Source: an archaeon (lineage in GTDB: Archaea > Nanobdellota > Nanobdellia > Woesearchaeales > GW2011-AR9). From it: a stretch of DNA of 64,000 bases. The stretch's first letter is position 1; each line of letters begins with the position of its first letter. The position numbers were made by a program, and so were the translations under genes. The notes below the pieces were generated by a model. It did no database searches, was not told where the DNA came from, and saw only the letters and a list, made by a program, of their open reading frames with translations. This document shows positions 16,915-28,112 of this stretch, piece after piece. The stretch spans positions 1 to 64,000 of the forward strand of contig JABHSG010000001.1 in assembly GCA_018697095.1 (NCBI GenBank), in the 5' to 3' direction.

Positions 16915-19491
16915 ATGAAACCAGCATTCATCTCCAAAAAAATCGGCGCAATTAGCTTCGGTGTTTTTTCACCAAAAATCATCAAACAAATGGCAGCTGC
17001 AAAAGTAGTTACCCCAGAATTATACGACCGTGAAGGTTACCCTGTTGATGGTGGTTTAATGGACACAAGGTTAGGAGTTATTGATCCAGGTCTTGTATGT
17101 AGAACAGATGGTCTTCGTTTAAAAGATTCTTTTGGTCACTTTGGATACATTGAACTAGCTCGTCCAATCGTCCACATTAAATTTGTAAGAAAAATTTATG
17201 ATTTTTTACGTTGTACTTGTAAAAGCTGTGGTCGTGTACTAATTCCAGAAGAAAATATCAAAAAATATCTTGACATAATTAAAGCAGTTGGTGAAGAACA
17301 AAACGTTGATGCACAAGCAAGAAAAGTACGCGACGTAGTAAAGAAATTTACTGGTAAAGGGAAATGCCCTCATTGTAATGTTAAACAAGGTAAAATCAAA
17401 CTAGAAAAACCATATTCTTTTAATGAAGATGACCAAAAACTTTCTCCAATTGAAGTTAGGGCTTGGCTCGAGAAAATACCAGATAGTGACCTTGAAATTT
17501 TTGGTATGAATGCTGAATCAATTAGACCAGAATGGATGATCGTTACTGTCCTACAAATTCCACCAGCAACCATGCGTCCATCAATCACTCTTGAGAGTGG
17601 AGAACGTAGTGAAGATGATCTTACTCACAAACTAGGCGATGTTGTAAGAATAAACCAACGTCTTTTTGAGAATATCAACGCTGGTGCACCAGAGATTATT
17701 ATCGAAGATCTTTGGGATCTTCTTCAATATCATGTGACAACTTATTTTGACAACGCAGTTGCTCAACTTCCTCCTGCTCGTCACCGCGGTGGTCAAATTC
17801 TTAAAACTCTTGTTGCAAGAATCAAAAGTAAAGAAGGAAGGATCCGAAACAATCTTGCAGGAAAACGTGTTGATTTTTCAGCAAGAACAGTTATCAGTCC
17901 AGACCCACTTATTGAATTAAATGAAGTTGGAGTTCCAAAAATAATGGCAATGCGTCTTACAATTCCTGAGCGTGTAACTGCCTGGAATAAAGAACATCTG
18001 ATCAAATTTATCAAAAATGGACCAACTAAATATCCTGGTGCAAATTACGTTATCCGTCCAGATGGAAAACGTAAAGCAATTGTTGATATAACTACTGAAG
18101 AAATTCTTGAAGAACTTGAAGAAGGATACATTGTTGAGCGTCATTTAATGGATGGAGATGTTGCACTTTTCAACCGTCAACCTTCCCTTCACAGAATGAG
18201 TATGATGTGTCACATGATCAAAGTTTTACCTGGAAAAACTTTTCGTTTAAATCCATCAGTTTGTAACCCATATAACGCAGATTTTGACGGAGATGAAATG
18301 AATTTACATGTTCCTCAAACAGAAGAAGCAAGAGCAGAAGCAAGAGTACTGATGCTTGTCCAATACCAAATTATTAGTCCACGTGATGGACTTAGTGTTG
18401 TTGGTTGTATTCATGATGCAATTACTGGAAACTATTTGTTAACAAAAGAACTTGTTTTAACAAGAGAAGAAGCAATTGACATATTATATTCTTGTGGAGT
18501 AACTGACTTTTCAAATTTAGTTTCAAAAGCAAAAATTGATGGGAAAGAAGTATTCTCTGCATTACTACCTTCTGATTTCACATTTTATGGGAAAGACAAA
18601 AGTGGAAATGAAGTAAAAATCATTAACGGAAAATTAAAAGCTGGACTAATGGATAAAGCAAACCTTGGGGATGGCTCAGGACTTATGCTAAGAAATTTAT
18701 TTTCTCAGTACGGTGCAGCATTCACAGCAGATTTACTTGGAAAAATTTCAAAACTTGGTATTGCAACTCTTCTTCGTAGAGGATTCTCAATTGGAATTGG
18801 CGACTTAGATTTAATGAGGGAAACCAAAATTCAAGTTGCAAAAATAATTGATGACTCCCAAAAAAGAGCATTAGCTTTGATTGCAGAATTTGAAGCAGGT
18901 AAATTAAAAGCTCTTCCTGGAAGAACAATCCAAGAAACTTTAGAATTAAGACTTTTAGAAGCTTTGAACAAATGTCGAAACAAATCAGGGGAAATCGCAA
19001 TGAAACAAATTCATGAAAACTCTGCTTTAGTAATGGCTCGTTCCGGGGCTCGTGGTAACATTCTAAACATCGCTCAGATGTCTGCAGTTGCAGGGCAACA
19101 AGCTCTTCGTGGAAAAAGAATTGATAAAGGGTTCAAACAAAGAACAATGTCATACTTTCCAAAAAACGACATCTCTCCAGATGCAAGAGGATTCATCAAG
19201 AATAGTTACAAAAGTGGACTAACTCCTGCGGAATTCTTTTTTGGAGCAATGACTGGTCGGGATGCATTAATGGATACTGCTTTAAGAACACCTAAATCAG
19301 GATATTTATATCGTAGATTATCAAACGCTATGCAAGACCTAAAAGTTGAATATGATGGATCAGTAAGAGATGCATCAAGTAAAATAATTCAATTCAAATA
19401 TGGTGAAGACGGATTAGATGTTTCACGAACTAAAAAAGGAATTATTGATGTTAAAGAAATTGTCCACTCAGTGGTTGGAGAACAAAAATGA
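16915..19491 (+). CDS. rpoA1: RNA polymerase subunit A' (N-terminal part of largest subunit)
   Basis: 858 aa. Holds the catalytic Mg site NADFDGDEMN, with D456, D458 and D460. An N-terminal zinc site is visible: CTCKSCGRVL near 101 and CPHC near 151. The expected first zinc cysteines near residues 55-70 are not obvious. The ORF ends with ATGA, overlapping the start of rpoA'' by 4 nt, so translation is coupled. Confidence 0.95.
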   Translation: MKPAFISKKIGAISFGVFSPKIIKQMAAAKVVTPELYDREGYPVDGGLMDTRLGVIDPGLVCRTDGLRLKDSFGHFGYIELARPIVHIKFVRKIYDFLRCTCKSCGRVLIPEENIKKYLDIIKAVGEEQNVDAQARKVRDVVKKFTGKGKCPHCNVKQGKIKLEKPYSFNEDDQKLSPIEVRAWLEKIPDSDLEIFGMNAESIRPEWMIVTVLQIPPATMRPSITLESGERSEDDLTHKLGDVVRINQRLFENINAGAPEIIIEDLWDLLQYHVTTYFDNAVAQLPPARHRGGQILKTLVARIKSKEGRIRNNLAGKRVDFSARTVISPDPLIELNEVGVPKIMAMRLTIPERVTAWNKEHLIKFIKNGPTKYPGANYVIRPDGKRKAIVDITTEEILEELEEGYIVERHLMDGDVALFNRQPSLHRMSMMCHMIKVLPGKTFRLNPSVCNPYNADFDGDEMNLHVPQTEEARAEARVLMLVQYQIISPRDGLSVVGCIHDAITGNYLLTKELVLTREEAIDILYSCGVTDFSNLVSKAKIDGKEVFSALLPSDFTFYGKDKSGNEVKIINGKLKAGLMDKANLGDGSGLMLRNLFSQYGAAFTADLLGKISKLGIATLLRRGFSIGIGDLDLMRETKIQVAKIIDDSQKRALALIAEFEAGKLKALPGRTIQETLELRLLEALNKCRNKSGEIAMKQIHENSALVMARSGARGNILNIAQMSAVAGQQALRGKRIDKGFKQRTMSYFPKNDISPDARGFIKNSYKSGLTPAEFFFGAMTGRDALMDTALRTPKSGYLYRRLSNAMQDLKVEYDGSVRDASSKIIQFKYGEDGLDVSRTKKGIIDVKEIVHSVVGEQK

Positions 19492-20633
19492 AAAAAGAAA
19501 TCCAAGAACTAATTGATGCTTGCAAAGATGAATTTTCTGCAAGAATGATCACAGAGTTAAATGAATTTATTCCTAATTCTGCTAGTAAAAAACAAGTAGA
19601 ACTAATTCTTGAAAAAACAAAAGCTGCTGTTAAACAAGCAAAAGTAGCTCCAGGAGAATGTGTTGGACTTGTAAGTGCAGAAAGTATTGGGGAACCAGGA
19701 ACTCAGATGACTTTGAACACATTTCATTTCGCAGGAGTTGCTGAGATGAATGTAACAGTTGGTCTTCCTCGTCTAATTGAAATTTTTGATGCAAGAAAAA
19801 CTATTAAAACACCAATCATGGAGATCTTACTTAAACCAGGACAAGATAGTCTTGAAGATGTCAAAGAGTTTGCAATCAAAATTAAAGCAACACATTTAGC
19901 AGAAGTTATCAATGATATAGCTATTAATATTCTTGAACAAAACCTTTTAATCACTTTAGATGAAGAGATGATGGAAGAATTTCATGTAGAAAGTAAAGAT
20001 ATCTTAAAACTTCTAAAAACAAAATTAAAAACTCACACTATCTCAGAAGTTAGTGAGGGAATTCAAATTAGTCCAAAATCAGCTAAAGCTGAAGACTTAA
20101 AAGAATTATATGCCTTAAAAACAAAACTTAAAAAGATAAAAGTTGGCGGTCTAAAAGGTATTAAACAAGTTCTTCCAGTAGAACGTTCAGGAAAATACGT
20201 TATTTTAACTTCCGGAACAAACCTTAAAGATATTCTTGCAATGGAACAAGTTGATGCTATAAACACTCATTCAAATGATCTTCATGAGATTGCTAGTGTT
20301 TTAGGTATTGAAGCCGCTAGAGAAGCAATTATTTCAGAAACTCTTAAAGTAATTGAATCTCAAGGACTTAATATTGACATTAGACACATCATGCTTGTAG
20401 CAGATATTATGACATCATCAGGGTTTGTTAAAGGAATAACCAGGTTCGGTGTTGTAAGTGAAAAGTCTTCAGTACTTGCACGTGCAAGTTTTGAAACACC
20501 AGTAAAACATATTTTTAGTGCAGCAATGCGTGGAGAAACAGATTACTTAACAAGTGTAGTAGAAAATGTTATGATTAACCAACCAGTACCTCTTGGAACT
20601 GGACTCCCAAGTCTAATCACTAAAATGAAATAA
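19488..20633 (+). CDS. rpoA2: RNA polymerase subunit A'' (C-terminal part of largest subunit)
   Basis: 381 aa. Contains the trigger-loop region GLVSAESIGEPGTQMTLNTF (about 61-80) and the C-terminal LVADIMTSSGFVKGITRFG. Starts inside the stop codon region of rpoA' (ATGA overlap). Normal length; no intein. Confidence 0.95.
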   Translation: MKKEIQELIDACKDEFSARMITELNEFIPNSASKKQVELILEKTKAAVKQAKVAPGECVGLVSAESIGEPGTQMTLNTFHFAGVAEMNVTVGLPRLIEIFDARKTIKTPIMEILLKPGQDSLEDVKEFAIKIKATHLAEVINDIAINILEQNLLITLDEEMMEEFHVESKDILKLLKTKLKTHTISEVSEGIQISPKSAKAEDLKELYALKTKLKKIKVGGLKGIKQVLPVERSGKYVILTSGTNLKDILAMEQVDAINTHSNDLHEIASVLGIEAAREAIISETLKVIESQGLNIDIRHIMLVADIMTSSGFVKGITRFGVVSEKSSVLARASFETPVKHIFSAAMRGETDYLTSVVENVMINQPVPLGTGLPSLITKMK

Positions 20634-20692
20634 AAAAATTAATTAAAATATATAACAAAAATAAAAATTTACCTTGAGGTTCAACTAATAAA

Positions 20693-20971
20693 ATGGCAGC
20701 AAAAGAAACAAAAACAATTGAGCAGATTAAAACATTACTAACAGAAGAAAAAGCAATCATTGGAAAAAATGAAGTATTAAGAGCGATAAAAAGTGGTAGT
20801 GCAAACAAAGTTTTTTTAGCTAAAAACGCTCCAGAAGATCTTAAAGCAGATCTTGCATATTATAATAAAATAAATCCTATTGAGATTGTTAATCTTGAAA
20901 TTGATAATGAAGAACTTGGAGTTCTTTGTAAGAAAAACTTTTTCATTGCAGTAATTGCTTGTTCTGCATAA
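20693..20971 (+). CDS. rpl30e: Ribosomal protein eL30 (L30e)
   Basis: 92 aa, a kink-turn RNA-binding large-subunit protein. Typical features: GKNEVLRAIKSGSANKVFLA and ELGVLCKKNFFIAVIA. Placed between rpoA'' and nusA, as in most archaea. AGGTTCAACTAATAA before the ATG gives a weak ribosome-binding site. Confidence 0.9.
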   Translation: MAAKETKTIEQIKTLLTEEKAIIGKNEVLRAIKSGSANKVFLAKNAPEDLKADLAYYNKINPIEIVNLEIDNEELGVLCKKNFFIAVIACSA

Positions 20972-21013
20972 ATTTTATTTTTTTAATAAATATTTTTTAA
21001 AAAGAGGACAAAG

Positions 21014-21430
21014 ATGTCAAAACGCGTAAAACTAAATCTTGACTCGTTTGCATATGCAAACATAGCTACAAAAGTAATGAAATTACCTCCAAAAGCTGTT
21101 TTTGAGGCAGAGGACCAATTCCACATTGTAGTACCCATGGGAACTGTCGGAAAGGCAATTGGTAAGGGAGCCCAGAATGTCAAAAGATTAGAACAACTTC
21201 TCAAAAAAAAAATCAAAATCATTGAATTTCATCCTCACATCAAAACATTTGTAGCTAAACTAATCGCTCCTTTAGATTTAGAATCAATAGAAGAAAAGCA
21301 AGCACAGATAATCTTAAAAACTAAGGATAAAAAAACAAAAGGTTTATTAATAGGCCGTAGCGGAAAGAACTTAAGATTACTATCTACGGTAGTACAACGC
21401 TTCTTTCAAAAAGAAGTTAAAATCGAATAA
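21014..21430 (+). CDS. nusA: NusA-like KH-domain transcription factor
   Basis: 138 aa with two KH domains (GTVGKAIGKGAQNVKRL about 45-61; GLLIGRSGKNLRLLSTV near the C-terminus), the archaeal short NusA lacking the bacterial N-terminal polymerase-binding and S1 domains. Its position downstream of L30e and before S12 is the standard archaeal order. GAGGACAAAG precedes the ATG. Confidence 0.93.
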   Translation: MSKRVKLNLDSFAYANIATKVMKLPPKAVFEAEDQFHIVVPMGTVGKAIGKGAQNVKRLEQLLKKKIKIIEFHPHIKTFVAKLIAPLDLESIEEKQAQIILKTKDKKTKGLLIGRSGKNLRLLSTVVQRFFQKEVKIE

Positions 21431-21459
21431 AAAAATAAAACAAATCAGGTATAATCAAA

Positions 21460-21879
21460 GTGGCTAATAAATCACGTGGACTAAACGCAGCAAACAAACT
21501 GCAAAAGCGCCGAAAGGCATCTAAAATTGGTAATAAAACCAAACTTAAAAGAAAATTCGATCCATTGGCTGGTTCATCTCAAGCAAAAGGAATTGTTCTT
21601 GAAAAAGTACAAATTGAAGCTAAACAGCCTAATTCTGCAATGCGAAAATGTGCAAGAGTACAATTAGTTAAAAATGGTAAACAGATCACAGCTTTTATGC
21701 CTGGTGATGGTGCTATGAAACTAATTAACGAGCACGACGAAGTTATAATTGAATGTATTGGTGGAAAAATGGGACGTGCAAAAGGAGACCTTCCAGGTGT
21801 TCGTTGGCAAGTTCTTAAAGTGAATGATCAAAGTCTTAAAGCTCTACTTGGCGGAAAACTTGAAAAAGCAAGAAGATAG
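21460..21879 (+). CDS. rps12: Ribosomal protein uS12
   Basis: 139 aa, decoding-centre protein. Start is GTG at 21460. Recognisable [15 protein letters not shown] and [15 protein letters not shown]; the PNSAxRK loop is the region altered in streptomycin-resistant bacteria. A CAGGTATAATCAAA stretch precedes the GTG. 28 nt before uS7. Confidence 0.95.
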   Translation: MANKSRGLNAANKLQKRRKASKIGNKTKLKRKFDPLAGSSQAKGIVLEKVQIEAKQPNSAMRKCARVQLVKNGKQITAFMPGDGAMKLINEHDEVIIECIGGKMGRAKGDLPGVRWQVLKVNDQSLKALLGGKLEKARR

Positions 21880-21907
21880 ACAAATAAATAATAAAAATTA
21901 TACGAAA

Positions 21908-22507
21908 ATGGTAGAAATCAAATTTTTTAACAAATGGGGAATTGAAGGAGTTTCCGTTGAAGACGCAGGCCTTTCAAGATACATTACAATTCAACCACGT
22001 TTAATCCCAAAAACTGGTGCAAGATACGCAGGAAACCGTTTTCACAAGTCTAGCACATCAGTTGTTGAGCGTCTTGCTGTAAAATTAATGGGTTCCGGGC
22101 ACAAATCTAAAAAACACGTAATGTCTTCTGGTCATAACACTGGGAAAAAAAATGGTGTTCTTCGTGTTGTTGAAGAAGCTCTCGAAATCATTGAAAAAAC
22201 AATGAAACAAAATCCTATCAAAGTTCTTGTAAAAGCAGTTGAAATGGGCGCACCACGTGAAGAAGTTATCGCAATTGAGTATGGTGGAGCAAGATACCCT
22301 AAGGCTGTAGATGTAGCACCACAACGTCGTGTAGACTTAGCTCTAAGGTACATCACACAAGGAGCATACATTAAATCTTTTAATAAAAAAACTTCAGTAG
22401 CTCAAGCTTTAGCAGCTGAATTAATGAATGCAGCAAAAGGTTCTCTGCAATCTGCAGCTATTGCTAAAAAGCGTGACACAGAACGTCAAGCATCTAGTAG
22501 TAAATAA
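21908..22507 (+). CDS. rps7: Ribosomal protein uS7
   Basis: 199 aa, 30S head protein nucleating 16S assembly. The open frame extends back into uS12, but the ATG at 21908 (MVEIKFFNKWGIEGV) gives the archaeal family start. Conserved YITIQPRLIP, ERLAVKLMGSGHKSKK and PQRRVDLALRYI. Last gene of the polymerase run; the EF-2 gene that usually follows is absent here. Confidence 0.95.
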   Translation: MVEIKFFNKWGIEGVSVEDAGLSRYITIQPRLIPKTGARYAGNRFHKSSTSVVERLAVKLMGSGHKSKKHVMSSGHNTGKKNGVLRVVEEALEIIEKTMKQNPIKVLVKAVEMGAPREEVIAIEYGGARYPKAVDVAPQRRVDLALRYITQGAYIKSFNKKTSVAQALAAELMNAAKGSLQSAAIAKKRDTERQASSSK

Positions 22508-22516
22508 ACTAAAATC

Positions 22517-22545
22517 ATTCTTTATTTTTTTAAACATTTTTTTTA
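22517..22545 (+). terminator. T-rich terminator after uS7
   Basis: ATTCTTTATTTTTTTAAAC followed by TTTTTTTT, directly after the end of the nine-gene polymerase/ribosomal run. Confidence 0.5.
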
Positions 22546-22584
22546 CCTCTATTTTTTAAATCACTTTAATTTCTTAGACACATT

Positions 22585-23565
22585 ATGATAATCCTTGGAA
22601 TCGAAAGTACTGCTCACACTTTTGGAATTGGTATAATTAAAGCTTCACAAAATGCTTGTCAAATACTTACCAATTGTAAAGATAGCTATTCATCTAGTGA
22701 TATTGGTATGATCCCAGGTGATATTGCCATCCATCACAAAAAAGTTGCAACAGACGTTCTAAAACGCGCCCTAAGCGAAGCAAAATTATCTTGGGAGCAA
22801 ATAGACTCAATAGCTTATTCAGCAGGCCCAGGCCTTGATCCTGCGCTTTGGGCTGGGTTTAACTTCGCAAAAGACTTAGCAAACAAACAAAATAAGCAGT
22901 TAATTCCTGTAAATCACTGTACAGCTCACCTTTCTATTGGGAAAATTATCAATCATGCTAAAGATCCAGTTTATCTTTATGTGTCTGGAGTTAATACTCA
23001 AGTAATTGTTCAACAAGGTGTTAAAAACAAAAATAAACAAGGAAAATATAAAATTCTTGGAGAAACTCTTGACCTTGGAATGGGAAATATGCTAGACAAA
23101 TTCGCACGTACTCTAAAACTAGGTTTTCCTGGAGGTCCAAAAATAGAAAAAATTGCAAAACTTGGATCTTTCATCAAATTACCATACACTGTAAAAGGAA
23201 TGGATGTCAATTTCTCTGGCCTTCTAACAAAATGCACCCAACTTTTTGAAAGAAAACAGGCTTCAACAAAAGATCTTTGCTTCTCACTTCAAGAACACGC
23301 CTTTGCTATGACAATAGAAATTGCTGAACGTGCGATGGCTCACACTCAAAAAGATGAATTAATTTTAGTAGGTGGTGTTGGTGCCAATAAACGTTTTTGT
23401 GAAATGCTTGAAACAATGTGCAAGGAACGCGGAGCAACTTTTTACAATGTTCCCATGAGTCTTGCTGGAGATCAAGGAGCTATGATAGCTTGGGAAGGAT
23501 TCTTAAGAAAAGATAACTATCCAAAAATGGAAGTTGATCCACATTGGCGAACAGATGAAGTATGA
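22585..23565 (+). CDS. kae1: KEOPS subunit Kae1 (tRNA t6A37 synthesis)
   Basis: 326 aa, ASKHA-fold enzyme that transfers threonylcarbamoyl to A37 of ANN-reading tRNAs. MIILGIESTAHTFGIG at the N-terminus, metal-site HCTAHL (H111, H115), MLDKFARTLKLGFPGGP, and GGVGANKRF. The length corresponds to Kae1 alone, without the Bud32 kinase fusion found in several euryarchaea. Leaderless-type start after a T-rich spacer. Confidence 0.94.
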   Translation: MIILGIESTAHTFGIGIIKASQNACQILTNCKDSYSSSDIGMIPGDIAIHHKKVATDVLKRALSEAKLSWEQIDSIAYSAGPGLDPALWAGFNFAKDLANKQNKQLIPVNHCTAHLSIGKIINHAKDPVYLYVSGVNTQVIVQQGVKNKNKQGKYKILGETLDLGMGNMLDKFARTLKLGFPGGPKIEKIAKLGSFIKLPYTVKGMDVNFSGLLTKCTQLFERKQASTKDLCFSLQEHAFAMTIEIAERAMAHTQKDELILVGGVGANKRFCEMLETMCKERGATFYNVPMSLAGDQGAMIAWEGFLRKDNYPKMEVDPHWRTDEV

Positions 23566-23633
23566 TTAGTAGAGTAAAAACTAATTAATTTTATATACCA
23601 ATTCTATTCCTTTAACTAACTAGGTGATGGTTA

Positions 23634-24125
23634 GTGAAGTTCAGACAAGCTTCTAGTGAAGATATAAAGCAGATAATGACGCTTCTTCCAAATGATATAA
23701 TAGATAAAAGTAGATTCAAAAATCTAAACAAACTTCTCAAAGAAAAAGGTATCATCTCACAAGTAATTGAATCAGAAGAAAAAAACATAATAGGTGTTTC
23801 TTTAGGGTACACAAAAAAACTTCTTCAAAAATCATATTTCAAACAAGACAAGATCATTGCTCACCTACTTGCTACAATTCAATATGACTTTATATTTTTT
23901 GATATCTTTAAAGTTGGAAAACAAGAACAAAATAAAGGCTTCGAACGTATGCTAATTTATTCATTTCTAGATGAATGTAAGGGCAAAACAATCATTGCTG
24001 CCATCCCAGAAGATGGAAAAGAAGAGCTCATAAAATACACTCAAATAACCTTCATGCGTTTTGATCAAATTGCCCAAATTACAATCAATAACGCTAACTA
24101 CTTAATCTACGAAAAAGACAACTAA
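23634..24125 (+). CDS. Probable GNAT-family N-acetyltransferase
   Basis: 163 aa. The start MKFRQASSEDIKQIMTLL is typical of GNAT enzymes (beta-1 and alpha-1), and a later strand-loop-helix, FKVGKQEQNKGFERMLIYSF, sits where the acetyl-CoA loop (R/Q-x-x-G-x-G/A) is expected, though only partly conserved. GTG start at 23634 with AGGTGATGG upstream. It follows Kae1; in some archaea a RimI-type acetyltransferase neighbours Kae1, but this protein is too divergent to call RimI. Confidence 0.55.
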   Translation: MKFRQASSEDIKQIMTLLPNDIIDKSRFKNLNKLLKEKGIISQVIESEEKNIIGVSLGYTKKLLQKSYFKQDKIIAHLLATIQYDFIFFDIFKVGKQEQNKGFERMLIYSFLDECKGKTIIAAIPEDGKEELIKYTQITFMRFDQIAQITINNANYLIYEKDN

Positions 24126-24190
24126 TTCTACTTTTAATGATCATAATTATATGCTACAAACTATGTTTATAGGACTAAAAATTTCACAAA

Positions 24191-24203
24191 GTTTTATATA
24201 GCT
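24191..24203 (+). promoter_or_regulatory. TATA box of gyrB
   Basis: GTTTTATATAGCT implies a transcription start near 24221 and a leader of about 70 nt with a strong AAGGTGA ribosome-binding site 7 nt before the ATG. Confidence 0.5.
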
Positions 24204-24250
24204 CAAACAACCAAAAAACATAAGAAAATCAAGCTAATTTATCGACGTAA

Positions 24251-26332
<2,082 letters not shown>

Positions 26333-26353
26333 AAGATCAAAAATCCCAAAAAA

Positions 26354-26380
26354 TTTATTCTATTTTTTATTCTTTTTTAT
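26354..26380 (+). terminator. T-rich terminator after gyrB
   Basis: ATTCTATTTTTTATTCTTTTTTATT in the 44-nt gap between the convergent gyrB and metalloprotease genes. Confidence 0.4.
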
Positions 26381-27450
26381 TGACAATCAAAATCAATCAA
26401 TGCAGTATCATAAACTGGTTCCCAAATTATTTGATAATCTTTTGCCATCCCTTCAAAAGTTGGTCGAAGTTCCTCAGGTCCAATTCCAAGACCAGAATCA
26501 TCAAACAAAAGATTACCATCACGCATAACTTCATCTCCACTCCCCTCATACAATAATGAACCAATAACTTTTTGTGCAAATCTTTCTTCAGAACCAGGGC
26601 CATAATAATTTTTTAAATGATCACAAGCTCTTTCGCTAGTATAATCTGAAAATAAAATTTGTTCTTCCAAAAATTCAACGTGATTAGCCAAAACTAAATC
26701 TGGATCTTCTGGAAAATAACTGTCCAAACTAACAAATCCCGCTAAACAACTTAATGTATTTGAAAATTCATTATATTCAGCAAAAATTCCTTCACTTACT
26801 CCCTTATAACAATCTTTTAATTCAGAATCATAGTTAGAATTATTTATATCAAAAACAGGATCATGATGTCCTCCAGAATGCCCTCCCTCATGTAAAATCA
26901 AAGTTAAATTAATATTTTCAGATGCATCCCATTCATCACAAGGTGCAACATAACCTGTATCCTCATATTCATTTCTTTGATCAGAAGACATTTCTGCACG
27001 AAAAACAATTTTCCCATTTCTAAAAAAAGCTCCCCTATTATCTAGTAATTCATCTCCAGGAAGGACACAATATTTTCCAACTAAAATTTCACCATTATTG
27101 GAATTCCCATCATCTTGAACCTTCCAAGAAAATAAAGCTTCATAAGTCAAATCAAGAGATTCTAAAAAATCAAGCTCTTTCCATGAAGCTAATCTATCTG
27201 AATTATTAGCTAAAGAACCTACTGCTACAAAGTATGGTTCATAAATTTCAGCAACTCTAACTAACTTATCAAACTCATTTTTTTCAAAATCATCTAAAGA
27301 ATAAACACATTCATCACCATACTCTACCTTATCTTGGCATGTTGGTAGTTCTACCCTTCCACTAGAACAAGCTGGCAAACTTAAAGCTACCACTAAACTA
27401 ATTGCTACATTTGAGCGTATAAATGGAGTTAATATTTGATCTATTCCCAT
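26377..27450 (-). CDS. Predicted lipoprotein zinc metalloprotease (metzincin-like)
   Basis: 357 aa. The N-terminal signal ends in a lipobox-like LPAC (C28), so the protein is probably lipid-anchored outside the cell. The motif HEGGHSGGHHD gives HExxHxxGxxD with H187, E188, H191, G194 and D197, the extended zinc site of metzincins that use Asp as third ligand (snapalysin type). Numerous Cys (C38, C48, C128, C171, C213, C234, C273, C356) suggest extracellular disulfides. The rest is acidic and unrecognised. Inference: a surface protease; the substrate is unknown. Confidence 0.65.
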   Translation of the reverse strand: MGIDQILTPFIRSNVAISLVVALSLPACSSGRVELPTCQDKVEYGDECVYSLDDFEKNEFDKLVRVAEIYEPYFVAVGSLANNSDRLASWKELDFLESLDLTYEALFSWKVQDDGNSNNGEILVGKYCVLPGDELLDNRGAFFRNGKIVFRAEMSSDQRNEYEDTGYVAPCDEWDASENINLTLILHEGGHSGGHHDPVFDINNSNYDSELKDCYKGVSEGIFAEYNEFSNTLSCLAGFVSLDSYFPEDPDLVLANHVEFLEEQILFSDYTSERACDHLKNYYGPGSEERFAQKVIGSLLYEGSGDEVMRDGNLLFDDSGLGIGPEELRPTFEGMAKDYQIIWEPVYDTALIDFDCQ

Positions 27451-27579
27451 TGCTAAGTATTAATCCCAAAACCACGTTAAGCACACTTTCTAAACTTACT
27501 TTAAATACCTTCCCTACCACTAAAGTAAAAGTAGCTAAAAACACTAAAACTAATAAAGAACTAAAAAAACAAAAATCCA

Positions 27580-28065
27580 ATGAAACGTACAAGAATTAAA
27601 GCCAAGGATCTGCAAAAAGAACTTATTACTAATGGCTATGACTTCAAAGTTTCTAAAAAAGATGCTGTTGAAATCCTAAAAATAACTTCAAAAAAAGATA
27701 AACAGATCAAAATAGTCTCAATTAACAATTTACCATCATTTTTTTATTATAACATCAATAATGAAGAGGTTATTATTCCTACACTAAAACTTCTTCAAAC
27801 TAGCCAAAATCTTCTAAAACACATCACAATAGATATGGGTGCAATCAAATTTGTTGTAGGTGGAGCAGACATCATGCGTCCAGGCATTACTAAGGTGCAA
27901 GAAGAAATTGAAACAAGCCAGCCAATAGTAATAGTAGATGAGACTCATGGTAAATCTATAGCTGTTGGGATTGCTCTTCTAAATTCAAAAGAAATGCAAA
28001 CACAAGAAAAAGGAAAATCAATCAAAAACATTCACTTTGTTGGCGATGACATCTGGAAAATCTAA
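27580..28065 (+). CDS. PUA-domain RNA-binding protein (MCT-1/Tma20-like)
   Basis: 161 aa. The C-terminal ~80 residues form a PUA domain: HITIDMGAIKFVVGGADIMRPGI is the classic PUA core, followed by VIVDETHGKSIAVGIAL. The N-terminal half fits the archaeal pre-PUA domain of MCT-1-like proteins, which bind the small ribosomal subunit in eukaryotes. No pseudouridine synthase or transglycosylase domain is attached. Exact RNA target unknown. Confidence 0.85.
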   Translation: MKRTRIKAKDLQKELITNGYDFKVSKKDAVEILKITSKKDKQIKIVSINNLPSFFYYNINNEEVIIPTLKLLQTSQNLLKHITIDMGAIKFVVGGADIMRPGITKVQEEIETSQPIVIVDETHGKSIAVGIALLNSKEMQTQEKGKSIKNIHFVGDDIWKI

Positions 28066-28112
28066 CCCATAAAAAATAAAAATAAAACAATCCTAAACAA
28101 AGAATCTAAATT

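Noticed and set aside
21824-21907. 28-codon N-terminal extension of uS7 into uS12
   Set aside because: The family start is the ATG at 21908; the extension is out-of-frame uS12 sequence.
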